Assembly: GCF_001245615.1 (NCBI RefSeq)
Contig: NZ_CWKH01000001.1
Coordinates: 310,001 to 374,000, forward strand
DNA length: 64,000 bases
Source: Mycolicibacterium neworleansense
GTDB lineage: Bacteria; Actinomycetota; Actinomycetes; Mycobacteriales; Mycobacteriaceae
Direction: 5' to 3'
Position numbers and translations under genes: made by a program. Within the stretch, counting starts at the first letter, position 1. Every line of letters starts with the position of its first letter. Shown here piece by piece: positions 16,331 through 24,838 of the stretch. The notes under the pieces were generated by a model that did no database searches, was not told the origin of the DNA, and saw only the letters and a program-made list of their open reading frames with translations.

Positions 16331-17518
16331 TCAAATTACGCCGAGAGCGGAGTACACCTCGTTGGACAGCGCCACGGTGCGCGGGTCGGCATTGCACTTG
16401 GTGGCGTCGAAGTAGTTCATCACGTAGGCGTAGCCGATCCGGTGTTCCAGGTCGACGAACGCGAACGAGCCGCCCGAACCGCCGTGCCCGAAGATGCCGG
16501 TGTTCGGGCCGGCCACACCGCGCTGGTTGAGCATGTAGCCCAGGCCCCAGCCGTGATCGGCGACCCGCGCCCCCAGAACCATGTCGGCGTCAAACCCGCC
16601 CTGGGAGATCCGGCACCGCTCCATGTGCTCGCGGGTCAGCAGCTTCTCCTGGGCCAGGGCGTTGTAGAACGTCGCCATGCCGAGCGCGGAGACATGCGCA
16701 TTGGTGCTCGGGAACTCCGCGGCGCGCCAGAGGTCGAGGGCTTGCACACCCAACTCGTCATCCGGAACGAAATCCATCGACACCGCCCAGCCGGCCATCG
16801 GATGGTCGTCGAGGGAAATCGGTGGTTGATTGACCTGGTTGTCGGCCAGCAGGCTGCGCACGGACGGCTTGTTCACCATCTCCGCGCACCGGTGATGTTG
16901 CCAGGCCGGCAGGCCGATGTGGATGTCGGCGCCCAACGGCTCGGCGATCTCGGTGCGTAGGTACTGGCCCAGGGTGCGGCCCGTGACGCGGCGCACCACC
17001 TCGCCGAGGATGAAGCCGAATGTCACCACCTGGTAGCCCTGCGCGCTGCCCGGCGGCCACCACGGCGTCGCGGCGGCGATCCGGGCGCACACCGCGTTCC
17101 AGTCGGTCACCTGCTGCCAGCTCATCGGTTCGCGGGGTCCGATCACCCCGGAGCGGTGGCCCAGCACCATCGCGATCGTGATGTTCTGCTTTCCGGCCTG
17201 GCCGAACTCCGGCCAATAGCGGGCCACCGGCGCATCCAGGTCGATCTCGCCGCGGTCGGCCAAGAGGTGGATGCAGGTGCTCAACAGGCCCTTGGATCCC
17301 GAATACACACTGGCCAGGGTGTCCTGCCGCCATGGCCGGGTGCCTGCGGCGTCGGCTGATCCGCCCCACAGATTCACCACCAGATCGCCCTCGACCCAGA
17401 CCGCGACAGCCGCGCCCACCTCATGGTGGTGGGCGAAGTTGTCCTCGAAGGCATCGCGCACCCGGGTGAATTCGGACGTGCAGAAGCCGTCGATCGTATC
17501 GATCGGCCGACTTCTCAA
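16331..17518 (-). CDS. lipP: Beta-lactamase-fold serine esterase/hydrolase (LipP-like)
   Basis: 395 residues. SxxK motif Ser73-Gly-Ser-Lys76 (VYSGSKG), a YQVVTFGF segment at the Tyr position, and HGGSGGS in place of the KTG triad. This is the class C/EstB-like serine hydrolase family, which in mycobacteria is called LipP/LipD/LipE and hydrolyses esters or lipids. It lies next to nei2/antiporter as lipP (Rv2463) lies next to nei in M. tuberculosis. No signal peptide seen; probably cytoplasmic. Confidence 0.82.
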   Translation of the reverse strand: MRSRPIDTIDGFCTSEFTRVRDAFEDNFAHHHEVGAAVAVWVEGDLVVNLWGGSADAAGTRPWRQDTLASVYSGSKGLLSTCIHLLADRGEIDLDAPVARYWPEFGQAGKQNITIAMVLGHRSGVIGPREPMSWQQVTDWNAVCARIAAATPWWPPGSAQGYQVVTFGFILGEVVRRVTGRTLGQYLRTEIAEPLGADIHIGLPAWQHHRCAEMVNKPSVRSLLADNQVNQPPISLDDHPMAGWAVSMDFVPDDELGVQALDLWRAAEFPSTNAHVSALGMATFYNALAQEKLLTREHMERCRISQGGFDADMVLGARVADHGWGLGYMLNQRGVAGPNTGIFGHGGSGGSFAFVDLEHRIGYAYVMNYFDATKCNADPRTVALSNEVYSALGVI

Positions 17519-17687
17519 CGGTCCTCCAGCGGGGCGAACGGTGTGGGTGATGGCTCGGCAGAATGCCGAAACACGTCACTGCCCGATGCTAGGGCCGGCC
17601 CGTTGACTGAATCGACCCGAGCGCACGGATTGTTACGAGGTTGGCTTCGGGTCAGCGCCGATTTGACGCCGAACCGAGACCGTGGAA

Positions 17688-18176
17688 TCAGTCGTAGTAC
17701 TGGCCTGTACACGCGGCCCATGGGCCGCTGGGCTCGGTCTTCGTAACGACGACCGAGCCGTCGATGCTGACCGTGCACGTCACTGTTTCGCCATAAGGCG
17801 CGTTTGCGGTCAGCTGGAAATCTGAGCGGCGCGTCCCCTCGAAAGTCTTGCTCCACGGCAGCGGGACTTCGGTTGCCTCGGTGACACCGCGGCCGTCGTG
17901 CCCGTAACTGACCAATGCGGTATCGCCGGTGCCGGTGACCTCGTAGGTGTAGGTGACGGTGCGGTTCAGTTCGTAATACTTGAAGCCGAATACGCCACCG
18001 ACGGCCAGGCCGACAACCGCGAGGATCGCGAGCGGGACCCACAGCCAGATCTTTGTCTTCTTCGTCGGCGGTGGAGCGTAGTAGCCGGGGTACTGCTGCG
18101 ACGGGTACGGCGGAGGCTGGGGCGGCATGTTCGGCGGCATCTGCTGCCAACCGTTACCGCTCTGCGGATAGCTCAT
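17688..18176 (-). CDS. MmpS-like membrane protein with proline-rich N-terminus (copy B)
   Basis: 162 residues: a Pro/Tyr/Gln-rich cytoplasmic tail (1-38), one membrane helix (WLWVPLAILAVVGLAVGGVFG) and an extracytoplasmic beta domain with YEVTGTGDTALVSYG and VPLPWSKTFEG, the pattern of the MmpS family. Known MmpS proteins assist MmpL lipid or siderophore exporters; no mmpL is in the window. It is a paralogue of the gene at 18352-18870, and its ATG overlaps the stop of the small fragment gene between them. Confidence 0.75.
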   Translation of the reverse strand: MSYPQSGNGWQQMPPNMPPQPPPYPSQQYPGYYAPPPTKKTKIWLWVPLAILAVVGLAVGGVFGFKYYELNRTVTYTYEVTGTGDTALVSYGHDGRGVTEATEVPLPWSKTFEGTRRSDFQLTANAPYGETVTCTVSIDGSVVVTKTEPSGPWAACTGQYYD

Positions 18177-18355
18177 TCACGCCCTCTTCCGTCGGGGCTG
18201 GATTGTCCCGCGCAGCTGATCGTGTGCGCGACGACGTCGCGGACATTCCAGCCTCCGCACAATGTGGGTGCCTGCCACTGTTGAGGGCTCAGGTCGTCCA
18301 GCAGATCTGCGAATTCCCGGCGTTGCCTGCGAGCCAGGGAACGGACGGTGATCAT
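18173..18355 (-). pseudogene. 60-codon fragment of a mycothiol-dependent maleylpyruvate-isomerase-like (DinB-fold) protein
   Basis: The peptide begins MITVRSLARRQRREFADLLD and contains PTLCGGWNVRDVVAHTIS, the conserved N-terminal helix pair of the MDMPI_N/TIGR03083 family, which is normally well over 180 residues. The frame stops after GRGRE. Unusually, its ATG overlaps the stop of the upstream MmpS-like gene and its stop overlaps the ATG of the downstream one (ATGA on both sides), so it is either a truncated relic retained in an operon or a translated microprotein. The predicted metal-ligand His of the first helix pair (AHTIS) is kept; the rest of the domain is lost. Confidence 0.6.
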
Positions 18356-18870
18356 CCGGTGGTCAATACAGGATTCAGGTGGCTATCAAGCTCTGCCTTG
18401 CATATGAGGATTCCAAGCGTGTCCGAGGGCTGCAAGGTGTTGGTGACGATCTCCCTGCCGCCGATGCTCACGGTGCAGGTGATGGCAGCGTCACGGTTGA
18501 TACGACCGACGTCGAGCTCGAAGCTGTCAGATTCGGGAATCGTGATCTCTGCGCTCCATGGCAGGTCGACCTGCTTCACCGTGAGGTCGGGCGTGTACCA
18601 GACTCCGGCTCTGCCGGTGCCTGTGACCTCCAAGGTAAGAGTCATCTCGCGGTTATGTGCCTTCGACTTGACGACGACGAAGGCGATGCCGCCGCCGACG
18701 GCCACCACGACGACGGTCAGGACCGCGAGCAGAATCCACAGCCAGGTCTTTTTCTTCTTGGGCGGTTGCGGCGGCGCGTAGTAGCCGGGGGAGTAGGGCT
18801 GGCCGGGGTAGGGCGGAGGCGGCATGTTCGGCGGCATGTGCTGCCAACTGCCGCCTTGCGGATAGTTCAT
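18352..18870 (-). CDS. MmpS-like membrane protein with proline-rich N-terminus (copy A)
   Basis: 172 residues from the ATG at 18870 (a longer frame begins at 18906). Same architecture as copy B: N-terminal GGSWQHMPPNMPPPPYPG tail, a KKKK stop-transfer cluster before one helix (TWLWILLAVLTVVVVAVGGG), then LTLEVTGTGRAGVWYTPD and VDLPWSAEIT. The two are recognisably duplicated but diverged. First gene of the three-gene coupled set. Confidence 0.72.
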   Translation of the reverse strand: MNYPQGGSWQHMPPNMPPPPYPGQPYSPGYYAPPQPPKKKKTWLWILLAVLTVVVVAVGGGIAFVVVKSKAHNREMTLTLEVTGTGRAGVWYTPDLTVKQVDLPWSAEITIPESDSFELDVGRINRDAAITCTVSIGGREIVTNTLQPSDTLGILICKAELDSHLNPVLTTG

Positions 18871-19080
18871 CGGCGCCCCCGTCGCTCGAAAACCTGACTC
18901 AGTCAACGAGATCTAATCAGGTCGCGATCGAAGACGGTGCCCGGGCGCCGGCGATTCGGTCGGATGCGTGGCCGAGAACTCCCCAGATTTGTATTGTCGG
19001 GCAGCGGTGCGAATTTCGGCACAGCGATTATCGGCGAAATGTCTGGCGGGGAATACGCATTCGCTCTGTCACGGCATATG

Positions 19081-19129
19081 CGCCGCCGACTCCGCCGATC
19101 GCGGGGGAGGATCGGCGGAGTCGGCGGCG
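19081..19129 (-). terminator. Strong hairpin terminator downstream of the GlsB gene
   Basis: A perfect 20-pair stem (19081-19100 against 19110-19129) with a nine-base loop begins eight bases after the GlsB stop on the minus strand. No T-run follows, as is common in mycobacteria. Confidence 0.7.
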
Positions 19130-19136
19130 TTCTGAC

Positions 19137-19418
19137 TCAGTGACCTATGGGTGTGCCGCGTCGTCCCGTCAGGGCCGTGTAAACCGCGATCAGGACAATG
19201 GCGACTACGACGCCGACCACGAACGGGACGATTGCAAATCCGCCGTTCGAGTTGCTGTATCCAACGGCGGCGGTGAGCCAGGACCCGATAAGGGCTCCGG
19301 CAATGCCGAGCACGACCGTCATGAGTGTGCTGACATTCTGCCGACCGGGCATGATGAGTCGTGCGAGTGCGCCGATAATCGCACCGACGACGACTGCGGT
19401 GATAATTGCTCCGATCAT
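19137..19418 (-). CDS. GlsB/YeaQ/YmgE-family stress membrane protein
   Basis: 93 residues with three hydrophobic segments and the family pattern GAIIGALARLIMPGRQN followed by VVLGIAGALIGSWL. Known members are small inner-membrane proteins induced in stress and stationary phase; also called transglycosylase-associated proteins. AAAGGCAACGA precedes the ATG. Confidence 0.9.
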   Translation of the reverse strand: MIGAIITAVVVGAIIGALARLIMPGRQNVSTLMTVVLGIAGALIGSWLTAAVGYSNSNGGFAIVPFVVGVVVAIVLIAVYTALTGRRGTPIGH

Positions 19419-19582
19419 TTCGTTGCCTTTCGTTCAACCGACTTCTTGCGAGCGGTGTGATACACATCACTTTCCTCTGATTTTCGACAGTCGGCCAGTG
19501 TTGAGACGCGCGCGATACCCAGCGGTGGCCTACTCGTGAGTAATTCGCCGCAGTGCGTGGCGGGGCAGGATAATTCGATGCC

Positions 19583-19729
19583 ATGACCACCGTGTTGTGG
19601 GTACTCGTCGCGGTATTCGCCGTCGGCGTCGTCGCCGGTGGGCTATTGCGCATTCGTGCCTGGCTCCAAAAGCCGGCGCCTCCCGAGGTCATCGAGGCGG
19701 CACACCGCGACGATGACAAGGACTACTAG
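19583..19729 (+). CDS. Small single-pass membrane protein (48 aa), function unknown
   Basis: A short frame encodes an N-terminal hydrophobic helix (VLWVLVAVFAVGVVAGGLL) followed by RIRAWLQK and an acidic tail DDDKDY. Its stop is four bases before the ATG of the next secreted-protein gene, and GGGGCAGGA lies upstream. The helix-then-basic-then-acidic layout and the tight spacing support a real coding gene; no family recognised. Confidence 0.6.
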   Translation: MTTVLWVLVAVFAVGVVAGGLLRIRAWLQKPAPPEVIEAAHRDDDKDY

Positions 19730-19733
19730 CGCT

Positions 19734-20258
19734 ATGAGAAACACGATTGGAATAGCCCTCGCCGTAAGCGTTCTGGCGCTGGGGGCGCCGGTCGCACATG
19801 CGGAGCGCAGTGAACCACCGCCGCTGTACGGGTTCTACGACTTGTTCATCGACTTCTCGAAGCAGACGTTCAACGGCCTGCCGACGCCGATGAATTCGAT
19901 AACGGTGCCTGCCGAATTCACCACGCATTGTGACGTCGACGGATGTGTTGCGCGGATGGACAATTCGGACGATCACGCCCGCAACCCGGGTGCCCCCGAG
20001 GCCTATGAGTACAGATGGAACGGCGACCGTTGGGAGACGGGCGGGGAGTATCCCTACTTCTGTGACCGCAGCGACCCCGGTAGCGCCGTGCAGGCCCATC
20101 GGTCGGACTACTGGATCCCGAACCCTGACGGCAGCTTCGCCGGCGAGCGCACGCTCGTCATCGGGGGAGCCGGCTGCCCGGGGGAAGGGCCTGGTACCCA
20201 TTGGCTGCCGATATCGCTGACACCGATCGACCCACCACAGGGCGGCGCCGGGCGGTGA
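19734..20258 (+). CDS. Secreted protein with Cys-rich C-terminal domain, function unknown
   Basis: 174 residues. Signal peptide (MRNTIGIALAVSVLALGAPV, cleavage likely after AHA) then a domain with conserved-looking Cys (THCDVDGCV, YFCDRS, GGAGCPG) and Trp residues (YRWNGDRWETGGEY). Resembles secreted mycobacterial hypothetical proteins of about 170 residues; no enzymatic motif. Probably cotranscribed with the 48-residue membrane protein. Confidence 0.72.
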   Translation: MRNTIGIALAVSVLALGAPVAHAERSEPPPLYGFYDLFIDFSKQTFNGLPTPMNSITVPAEFTTHCDVDGCVARMDNSDDHARNPGAPEAYEYRWNGDRWETGGEYPYFCDRSDPGSAVQAHRSDYWIPNPDGSFAGERTLVIGGAGCPGEGPGTHWLPISLTPIDPPQGGAGR

Positions 20259-20278
20259 TGACCGCCTGACAAGCAAAA

Positions 20279-20298
20279 AACCGCCCGTGAGGGCGGTT
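20279..20298 (-). terminator. Intrinsic terminator of tRNA-Gly
   Basis: AACCGCCC-GTGA-GGGCGGTT gives an eight-pair stem with a four-base loop; on the minus strand it is followed by six T residues (A-run at 20275-20280 on the plus strand). It may also stop the convergent secreted-protein transcript, with a weaker T-stretch. Confidence 0.8.
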
Positions 20299-20302
20299 CT
20301 TG

Positions 20303-20376
20303 TGGAGCGGGCGACGGGAATCGAACCCGCGTAGCTAGTTTGGAAGACTAGGGCTCTACCATTGAGCTACGCCCGC
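20303..20376 (-). tRNA. tRNA-Gly (anticodon TCC)
   Basis: Minus strand GCGGGCGTAGCTCAATGGTA... with acceptor GCGGGCG/CGCCCGC, D-arm AGCTCAATGGTAGAGC, anticodon loop CTTCCAA, T-loop GGTTCGATTCC and encoded CCA at 20303-20305. 71 bases plus CCA. Confidence 0.95.
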
Positions 20377-20503
20377 ATGTGCAGCATCAGCACTGTACCG
20401 GTGTGTGCCCGCTCAAATCCAATTGGATGCCGCACGTGTCGAGGCCGTAGTATCTCGCGTGGTCCTTTCGCCGGTTATTCGCCTGCGGATCGACCGTGCA
20501 CCG

Positions 20504-20580
20504 CGGGGTGTAGCGCAGCTTGGTAGCGCATCCGCTTTGGGAGCGGAAGGCCGCAGGTTCAAATCCTGTCACCCCGACCA
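20504..20580 (+). tRNA. tRNA-Pro (anticodon TGG)
   Basis: CGGGGTGTAGCGCAGCTTGG... with acceptor CGGGGTG/CACCCCG, anticodon loop TTTGGGA, T-arm GCAGGTTCAAATCCTGT and encoded CCA at 20578-20580; 77 bases including CCA. Confidence 0.96.
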
Positions 20581-20638
20581 TCCGGCAAAGGTCCGGTCTC
20601 GGCTCGCCGGCCAATACGAAACGACGAGTGGACCATTG

Positions 20639-21700
20639 TTGACACACGACTCGGGCGATCTTCCGGCCCGTGGAGTCGGCTATTCGTTGCTGGCCAGCGG
20701 GCTGTTCGGGGTGGTCTTTTACCTCTCCGGCGTGGTCGACGCCTCCCCGGAGGCGGTGTTCGGCTGGCGCATGCTCATCATGACGGCCTGTTATTTCCTC
20801 GTGCTGATCAGCCCGGCCGGCCGCCGGTCACTCGCCGAGTTGTGGCGCACCCTCACCCGGGCCTGGTGGATGCCGATGATCTTCGCCGTCACGAGCTTCC
20901 TGGTTTCGGCACAGATGTGGCTGTTCAGCTGGGCTCCGGTGCACGGACATGCGCTCGACGCTTCACTGGGGTACTTGCTGCTGCCCATCGTCCTGGTTCT
21001 TGTGGGCCGGATCGGTTTCAAGGAATCGGTATCGGCTTTGCAGTGGGTGGCCGCGGCGGTGGCACTCGCCGCTGTGGTCTTGAAAGTCGTTGCCACGAGC
21101 GCAGTTTCGTGGGTCACGTTCGTGGTCTGCATCGGGTACGCGCTGTACTTCGGTGTGCGGCGACGCGTGGGTCTGGACAGTCCCACTGCGTTCGGTGTCG
21201 AGGTTGCGCTGACAGTTCCGGTGGCGGTGCTGCTCATCGTCGTCTGCCGCGGCGCATCGTCGTGGAGCGGTTATGCGGCGGTGGTGGCGGTGGGCCTCGC
21301 GGGCACGGTGGCGATGGCGGCATACGTCGCCGCCTCCAGCCTGCTGAGCATGCCGGTCTTCGGGCTGTTGACCTACGTCGAACCAGTGCTGCTGTTCGGC
21401 GTGGCGTTGATGCTCGGTGAGCGGCTGACCGGGCTCGACGCGGTGGTGTACGCACTGCTGGCAGTCGCGTTGACAGTCCTGGCCATCGGTGGCTTCCGGA
21501 CCACCGGCCGTAAACCGGCCGAACCCCTGGACGGTAACGACGGTAACGAGGAAGGATGCCGATTACTGGGGGTTGCGTCGAGTCAACTACCCTGGTCGCG
21601 AACTACGGGCGTCGTTCGAGAGACCACATCCTGTCTCCCCGACGCGACCGCCGGTACGACGAAGACATCCAGAGAAAGATATCTAGGAGCGCAAGAGTGA
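20639..21700 (+). CDS. EamA/RarD-type drug/metabolite transporter
   Basis: 353 residues from a probable TTG (20639, or 20636); no good ribosome-binding site, so the start is uncertain. Ten hydrophobic helices over the first ~290 residues in the RarD-like order ([54 protein letters not shown]). The last ~65 residues are hydrophilic, lack family character and run through the tig leader; the stop overlaps the tig GTG (GTGA). Starts 58 bases after tRNA-Pro. Confidence 0.75.
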   Translation: MTHDSGDLPARGVGYSLLASGLFGVVFYLSGVVDASPEAVFGWRMLIMTACYFLVLISPAGRRSLAELWRTLTRAWWMPMIFAVTSFLVSAQMWLFSWAPVHGHALDASLGYLLLPIVLVLVGRIGFKESVSALQWVAAAVALAAVVLKVVATSAVSWVTFVVCIGYALYFGVRRRVGLDSPTAFGVEVALTVPVAVLLIVVCRGASSWSGYAAVVAVGLAGTVAMAAYVAASSLLSMPVFGLLTYVEPVLLFGVALMLGERLTGLDAVVYALLAVALTVLAIGGFRTTGRKPAEPLDGNDGNEEGCRLLGVASSQLPWSRTTGVVRETTSCLPDATAGTTKTSRERYLGAQE

Positions 21701-23064
21701 AGAGCACGGTTGAGCAGTTGAGCCCCACCCGGGTGCGCATCAATGTGGAGGTGCCCTTCACCGAGCTTGAGCCCGATTTCGATCGCGCGTTCAAGGCGCT
21801 CGCTCAGCAGGTCCGCCTGCCCGGCTTCCGCCCAGGCAAGGCCCCGCGCAAGTTGCTGGAGGCCCGCGTCGGCCGCGGTGCCGTGCTGGAGCAGGTCGTC
21901 AACGACGCGCTGCCGAGCCGCTACAGCGAGGCCGTCACGGCCTCCGACGTCAAGCCGCTGGGTCAGCCCGAGATCGAGGTGACCAAGCTGGAGGACGGCC
22001 AGGAGCTGGCGTTCACCGCCGAGGTCGACGTGCGCCCCGAAATCACCCTGCCCGAGTTCGACGCGCTCAAGATCACCGTCGACCCGATCGAGGTCGACGA
22101 CGAGGCGGTCGACGCCGAGCTGCAGTCGCTGCGGGCCCGCTTCGGCACCCTGACCGGTGTCGAGCGCGGTGCACAGGAAGGCGACTTCGTCTCGATCGAC
22201 CTGTCGGCCACCGTCGACGGCACCGAGGTGCCCGAGGCCGCCACCGAGGGCCTGTCGCACGAGGTCGGTTCCGGTCAGCTGATCGAGGGCCTCGACGACG
22301 CGATCACCGGTCTGAAGGTCGGCGAGTCCAAGGTCTTCACCACCAAGCTGGCCGCCGGTGAGTTCGCCGGTAAGGACGCCGAGGTGACGGTCACCGTGAA
22401 ATCGGTCAAGGAGCGCGAGCTGCCCGAGGCTGACGACGACTTCGCCCAGCTGGCAAGCGAATTCGACACCATCGATGAGCTCAAGGCGAGCCTCACCGAC
22501 CAGGTGCGCCGGGTCAAGAGCGTGCAGCAGGCCGAGCAGATCCGCGACAAGGCGATCGAGGCGCTGCTGGAGCAGACCGAAGTTCCGTTGCCGGAGAAGA
22601 TCGTTCAGGCTCAGATCGACGACACCCTGCACAACGCGATCCACGGCCTCGACCACGACGAGGACAAGTTCGCCGAGCAGCTGACCGAACAGGGCAGCAG
22701 CCGTGAGGAATTCGACGCCGAGAACAAGACGAACGCCGAAAAGGCGGTCAAGACCCAGCTTTTGATGGACGCGGTCGCCGACAAGCTCGACATCCAGGTC
22801 GGCCAGAACGACCTCACCGAGCGTCTGGTGCTTATGTCGCGTCAGTACGGCATCGAGCCCCAGCAGCTGATCCAGATCCTGCAGCAGAACAACCAGCTGC
22901 CGGCCATGTTCGCCGACGTGCGTCGCGGCCTGACGATCGCCGCTGTGGTGCACGCCGCCACCGTGACCGACACCGACGGCACCGTGATCGACACCACGGA
23001 GTTCTTCGGTCCGGCCGAGGCTGCCCAGGCCGAGGGCGAGGAAGCCACCGACGCCGCCGAATGA
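21697..23064 (+). CDS. tig: Trigger factor (ribosome-associated chaperone/PPIase)
   Basis: 455 residues from a GTG preceded by TAGGAGCG. The N-terminal domain carries the ribosome-docking loop GFRPGKAP; the FKBP-like domain (about 155-245) has [14 protein letters not shown] and [20 protein letters not shown]; a helical C-terminal chaperone domain and an acidic Ala/Glu tail follow. Assists nascent chains at the ribosome exit. Position before clpP1P2 is the usual actinobacterial order. Confidence 0.96.
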   Translation: MKSTVEQLSPTRVRINVEVPFTELEPDFDRAFKALAQQVRLPGFRPGKAPRKLLEARVGRGAVLEQVVNDALPSRYSEAVTASDVKPLGQPEIEVTKLEDGQELAFTAEVDVRPEITLPEFDALKITVDPIEVDDEAVDAELQSLRARFGTLTGVERGAQEGDFVSIDLSATVDGTEVPEAATEGLSHEVGSGQLIEGLDDAITGLKVGESKVFTTKLAAGEFAGKDAEVTVTVKSVKERELPEADDDFAQLASEFDTIDELKASLTDQVRRVKSVQQAEQIRDKAIEALLEQTEVPLPEKIVQAQIDDTLHNAIHGLDHDEDKFAEQLTEQGSSREEFDAENKTNAEKAVKTQLLMDAVADKLDIQVGQNDLTERLVLMSRQYGIEPQQLIQILQQNNQLPAMFADVRRGLTIAAVVHAATVTDTDGTVIDTTEFFGPAEAAQAEGEEATDAAE

Positions 23065-23161
23065 CGCTGTGAGCGAACGCGCCCCCGTACGGGAGTGCGT
23101 GGCGCCCCAGTTTCGTTAGTGTCGTCAGTACCAACGCGTGAGAGAAAGCAGGTATCCAGTC

Positions 23162-23773
23162 GTGACTGACATGCGTTCGAACGGGAGCGGGTTCAGCCTC
23201 GTCGACTCCGTCTATGAGCGCTTGCTTGCCGAGCGGATCATCTTCCTGGGTTCCCAAGTGGACGACGACATCGCCAACAAGCTGTGCGCGCAGATCCTGT
23301 TGCTGTCGGCGGAGGATCCGACCAAGGACATCCACCTCTACATCAACTCGCCGGGCGGCTCGATCAGCGCCGGTATGGCCATCTACGACACGATGGTGCT
23401 GGCACCCTGCGATGTCGCCACCTACGCGATGGGCATGGCGGCCTCGATGGGTGAATTCCTGCTCGCCGCGGGCACCAAGGGCAAGCGTCACGCCCTGCCG
23501 CACGCCCGGGTCCTGATGCACCAGCCGCTCGGTGGCGTCACCGGCAGTGCCGCGGACATCGCCATCCAGGCCGAGCAGTTCCACGTCATCAAGAAGGAAA
23601 TGTTCCGGCTCAACGCGGAGTTCACCGGCAAGTCCGTCGAGCAGATCGAGGCCGACTCCGACCGTGACCGCTGGTTCACCGCGCAGGAGGCTCTGGAGTA
23701 CGGCTTCGTCGATCACATCATCACCAGTGCCAACCTCAACGGTTCGGGCCCGACGGCAGGACTAGACAAATGA
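23162..23773 (+). CDS. clpP1: ATP-dependent Clp protease proteolytic subunit 1
   Basis: 203 residues from a GTG at 23162 (VTDMRS start as in M. tuberculosis ClpP1). Catalytic Ser in [12 protein letters not shown], His in [10 protein letters not shown] and the distal Asp; [13 protein letters not shown] is present. Mycobacterial ClpP1 forms a mixed tetradecamer with ClpP2 and is essential. Stop overlaps the clpP2 ATG. Confidence 0.96.
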   Translation: MTDMRSNGSGFSLVDSVYERLLAERIIFLGSQVDDDIANKLCAQILLLSAEDPTKDIHLYINSPGGSISAGMAIYDTMVLAPCDVATYAMGMAASMGEFLLAAGTKGKRHALPHARVLMHQPLGGVTGSAADIAIQAEQFHVIKKEMFRLNAEFTGKSVEQIEADSDRDRWFTAQEALEYGFVDHIITSANLNGSGPTAGLDK

Positions 23774-24429
23774 CCGATCAGATTCATCCGTCATTGGACG
23801 CCCGCATGCAGCCGCAGGCCCGCTACATCCTGCCGTCGTTCATCGAGCACAGCAGCTTCGGCGTCAAGGAATCCAACCCGTACAACAAGCTGTTCGAGGA
23901 ACGCATCATCTTCCTCGGCGTGCAGGTGGACGACGCGTCGGCCAACGACATCATGGCCCAGCTGCTGGTGCTGGAGTCGTTGGATCCCGACCGCGACATC
24001 ACGATGTACATCAACTCGCCGGGTGGCTCGTTCACGTCGCTGATGGCGATCTACGACACCATGCAGTACGTGCGCGCCGACATCCAGACGGTGTGCCTGG
24101 GACAGGCCGCCTCGGCCGCCGCGGTGCTACTGGCCGCCGGTACCCCGGGTAAGCGTCTGGCCCTGCCGAACGCCCGGGTGCTGATCCACCAGCCGTCGCT
24201 GTCCGGGGTGATCCAGGGGCAGTTCTCGGACCTGGAGATCCAGGCCGCCGAGATCGAGCGGATGCGCACCCTGATGGAGACCACCCTGGCCCGCCACACC
24301 GGAAAGGATCCCGAGGTCATCCGCAAGGACACCGACCGCGACAAGATCCTGACCGCTGCCGAGGCCAAGGACTACGGGATCATCGACACCGTCCTGGAGT
24401 ACCGCAAGCTGTCTGCCCAGACCAGCTAG
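23770..24429 (+). CDS. clpP2: ATP-dependent Clp protease proteolytic subunit 2
   Basis: 219 residues. Catalytic Ser in [13 protein letters not shown] and His in [11 protein letters not shown], with the [14 protein letters not shown] segment. ClpP2 is the ring that docks ClpX or ClpC in mycobacteria. ATGA overlap with clpP1. Confidence 0.96.
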   Translation: MTDQIHPSLDARMQPQARYILPSFIEHSSFGVKESNPYNKLFEERIIFLGVQVDDASANDIMAQLLVLESLDPDRDITMYINSPGGSFTSLMAIYDTMQYVRADIQTVCLGQAASAAAVLLAAGTPGKRLALPNARVLIHQPSLSGVIQGQFSDLEIQAAEIERMRTLMETTLARHTGKDPEVIRKDTDRDKILTAAEAKDYGIIDTVLEYRKLSAQTS

Positions 24430-24461
24430 CACTTCCAACGGCAACTTCCCGCCCGATGACA

Positions 24462-24496
24462 CACGCCCTGCCCGGTCACCTCCGGTGCGGGGCGTG
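24462..24496 (+). terminator. Hairpin downstream of clpP2
   Basis: CACGCCC (24462-24468) pairs with GGGCGTG (24490-24496), with an inner CCGG/CCGG pairing. No T-run. Likely terminates or attenuates the clpP1P2 transcript 33 bases past the stop. Confidence 0.5.
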
Positions 24497-24675
24497 CGTC
24501 GTCGCGGGGGAGGTTGCAAATCCCGCTGACCTGCGGTTGCGGCGGCATCAGAGTGGTCCCCGGTATCGTCGATCGAGGCGAATGCCACGTATTGACCACA
24601 CCGTTCGGCTATTCGCCGTCGCTTCGCAACGACACGCCAAGGACACAGTCAGCGTGCCGACGGGTGACGAGCCGC

Positions 24676-24696
24676 CAGGAGAGATATGTTCTCCTG
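24676..24696. promoter_or_regulatory. Inverted repeat in the clpX leader
   Basis: CAGGAGA-GATATGT-TCTCCTG, perfect seven-base arms about 140 bases upstream of clpX. Could be an operator or an RNA stem; I cannot match it to the ClgR consensus I remember. Confidence 0.35.
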
Positions 24697-24838
24697 CACA
24701 CGAACAAATACCACCAGAGCGATTCGGCCCTATCGGTCGCACCGCGACGGAACGAACGGGTAGCGTCGGGTTTACGCCCGAGGTAACCCAGCAAGTGGCG
24801 TTACGACCGACTGCGAACAGGAAGTAGGACCCCCCCAC

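Larger units (their letters stand above)
24430..24838 (+). other. 409-base gap between clpP2 and clpX
   Basis: No convincing gene: the open frames here have poor coding character and no family signal. It holds the clpP2 hairpin (24462-24496) and, in the clpX leader, an inverted repeat CAGGAGA-N7-TCTCCTG at 24676-24696. The clpX promoter must lie in this stretch. In M. tuberculosis, from memory, two other genes occupy the clpP2-clpX interval. Confidence 0.6.

Noticed and set aside
21583..22953. 456-codon open frame antisense to tig
   Set aside because: Mirror of a highly conserved gene with repetitive Leu/Asp/Gly composition; tig explains the coding pattern.
24456..24827. 123-codon frame between clpP2 and clpX
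   Set aside because: Overlaps the clpP2 hairpin, no homology features and no ribosome-binding site.
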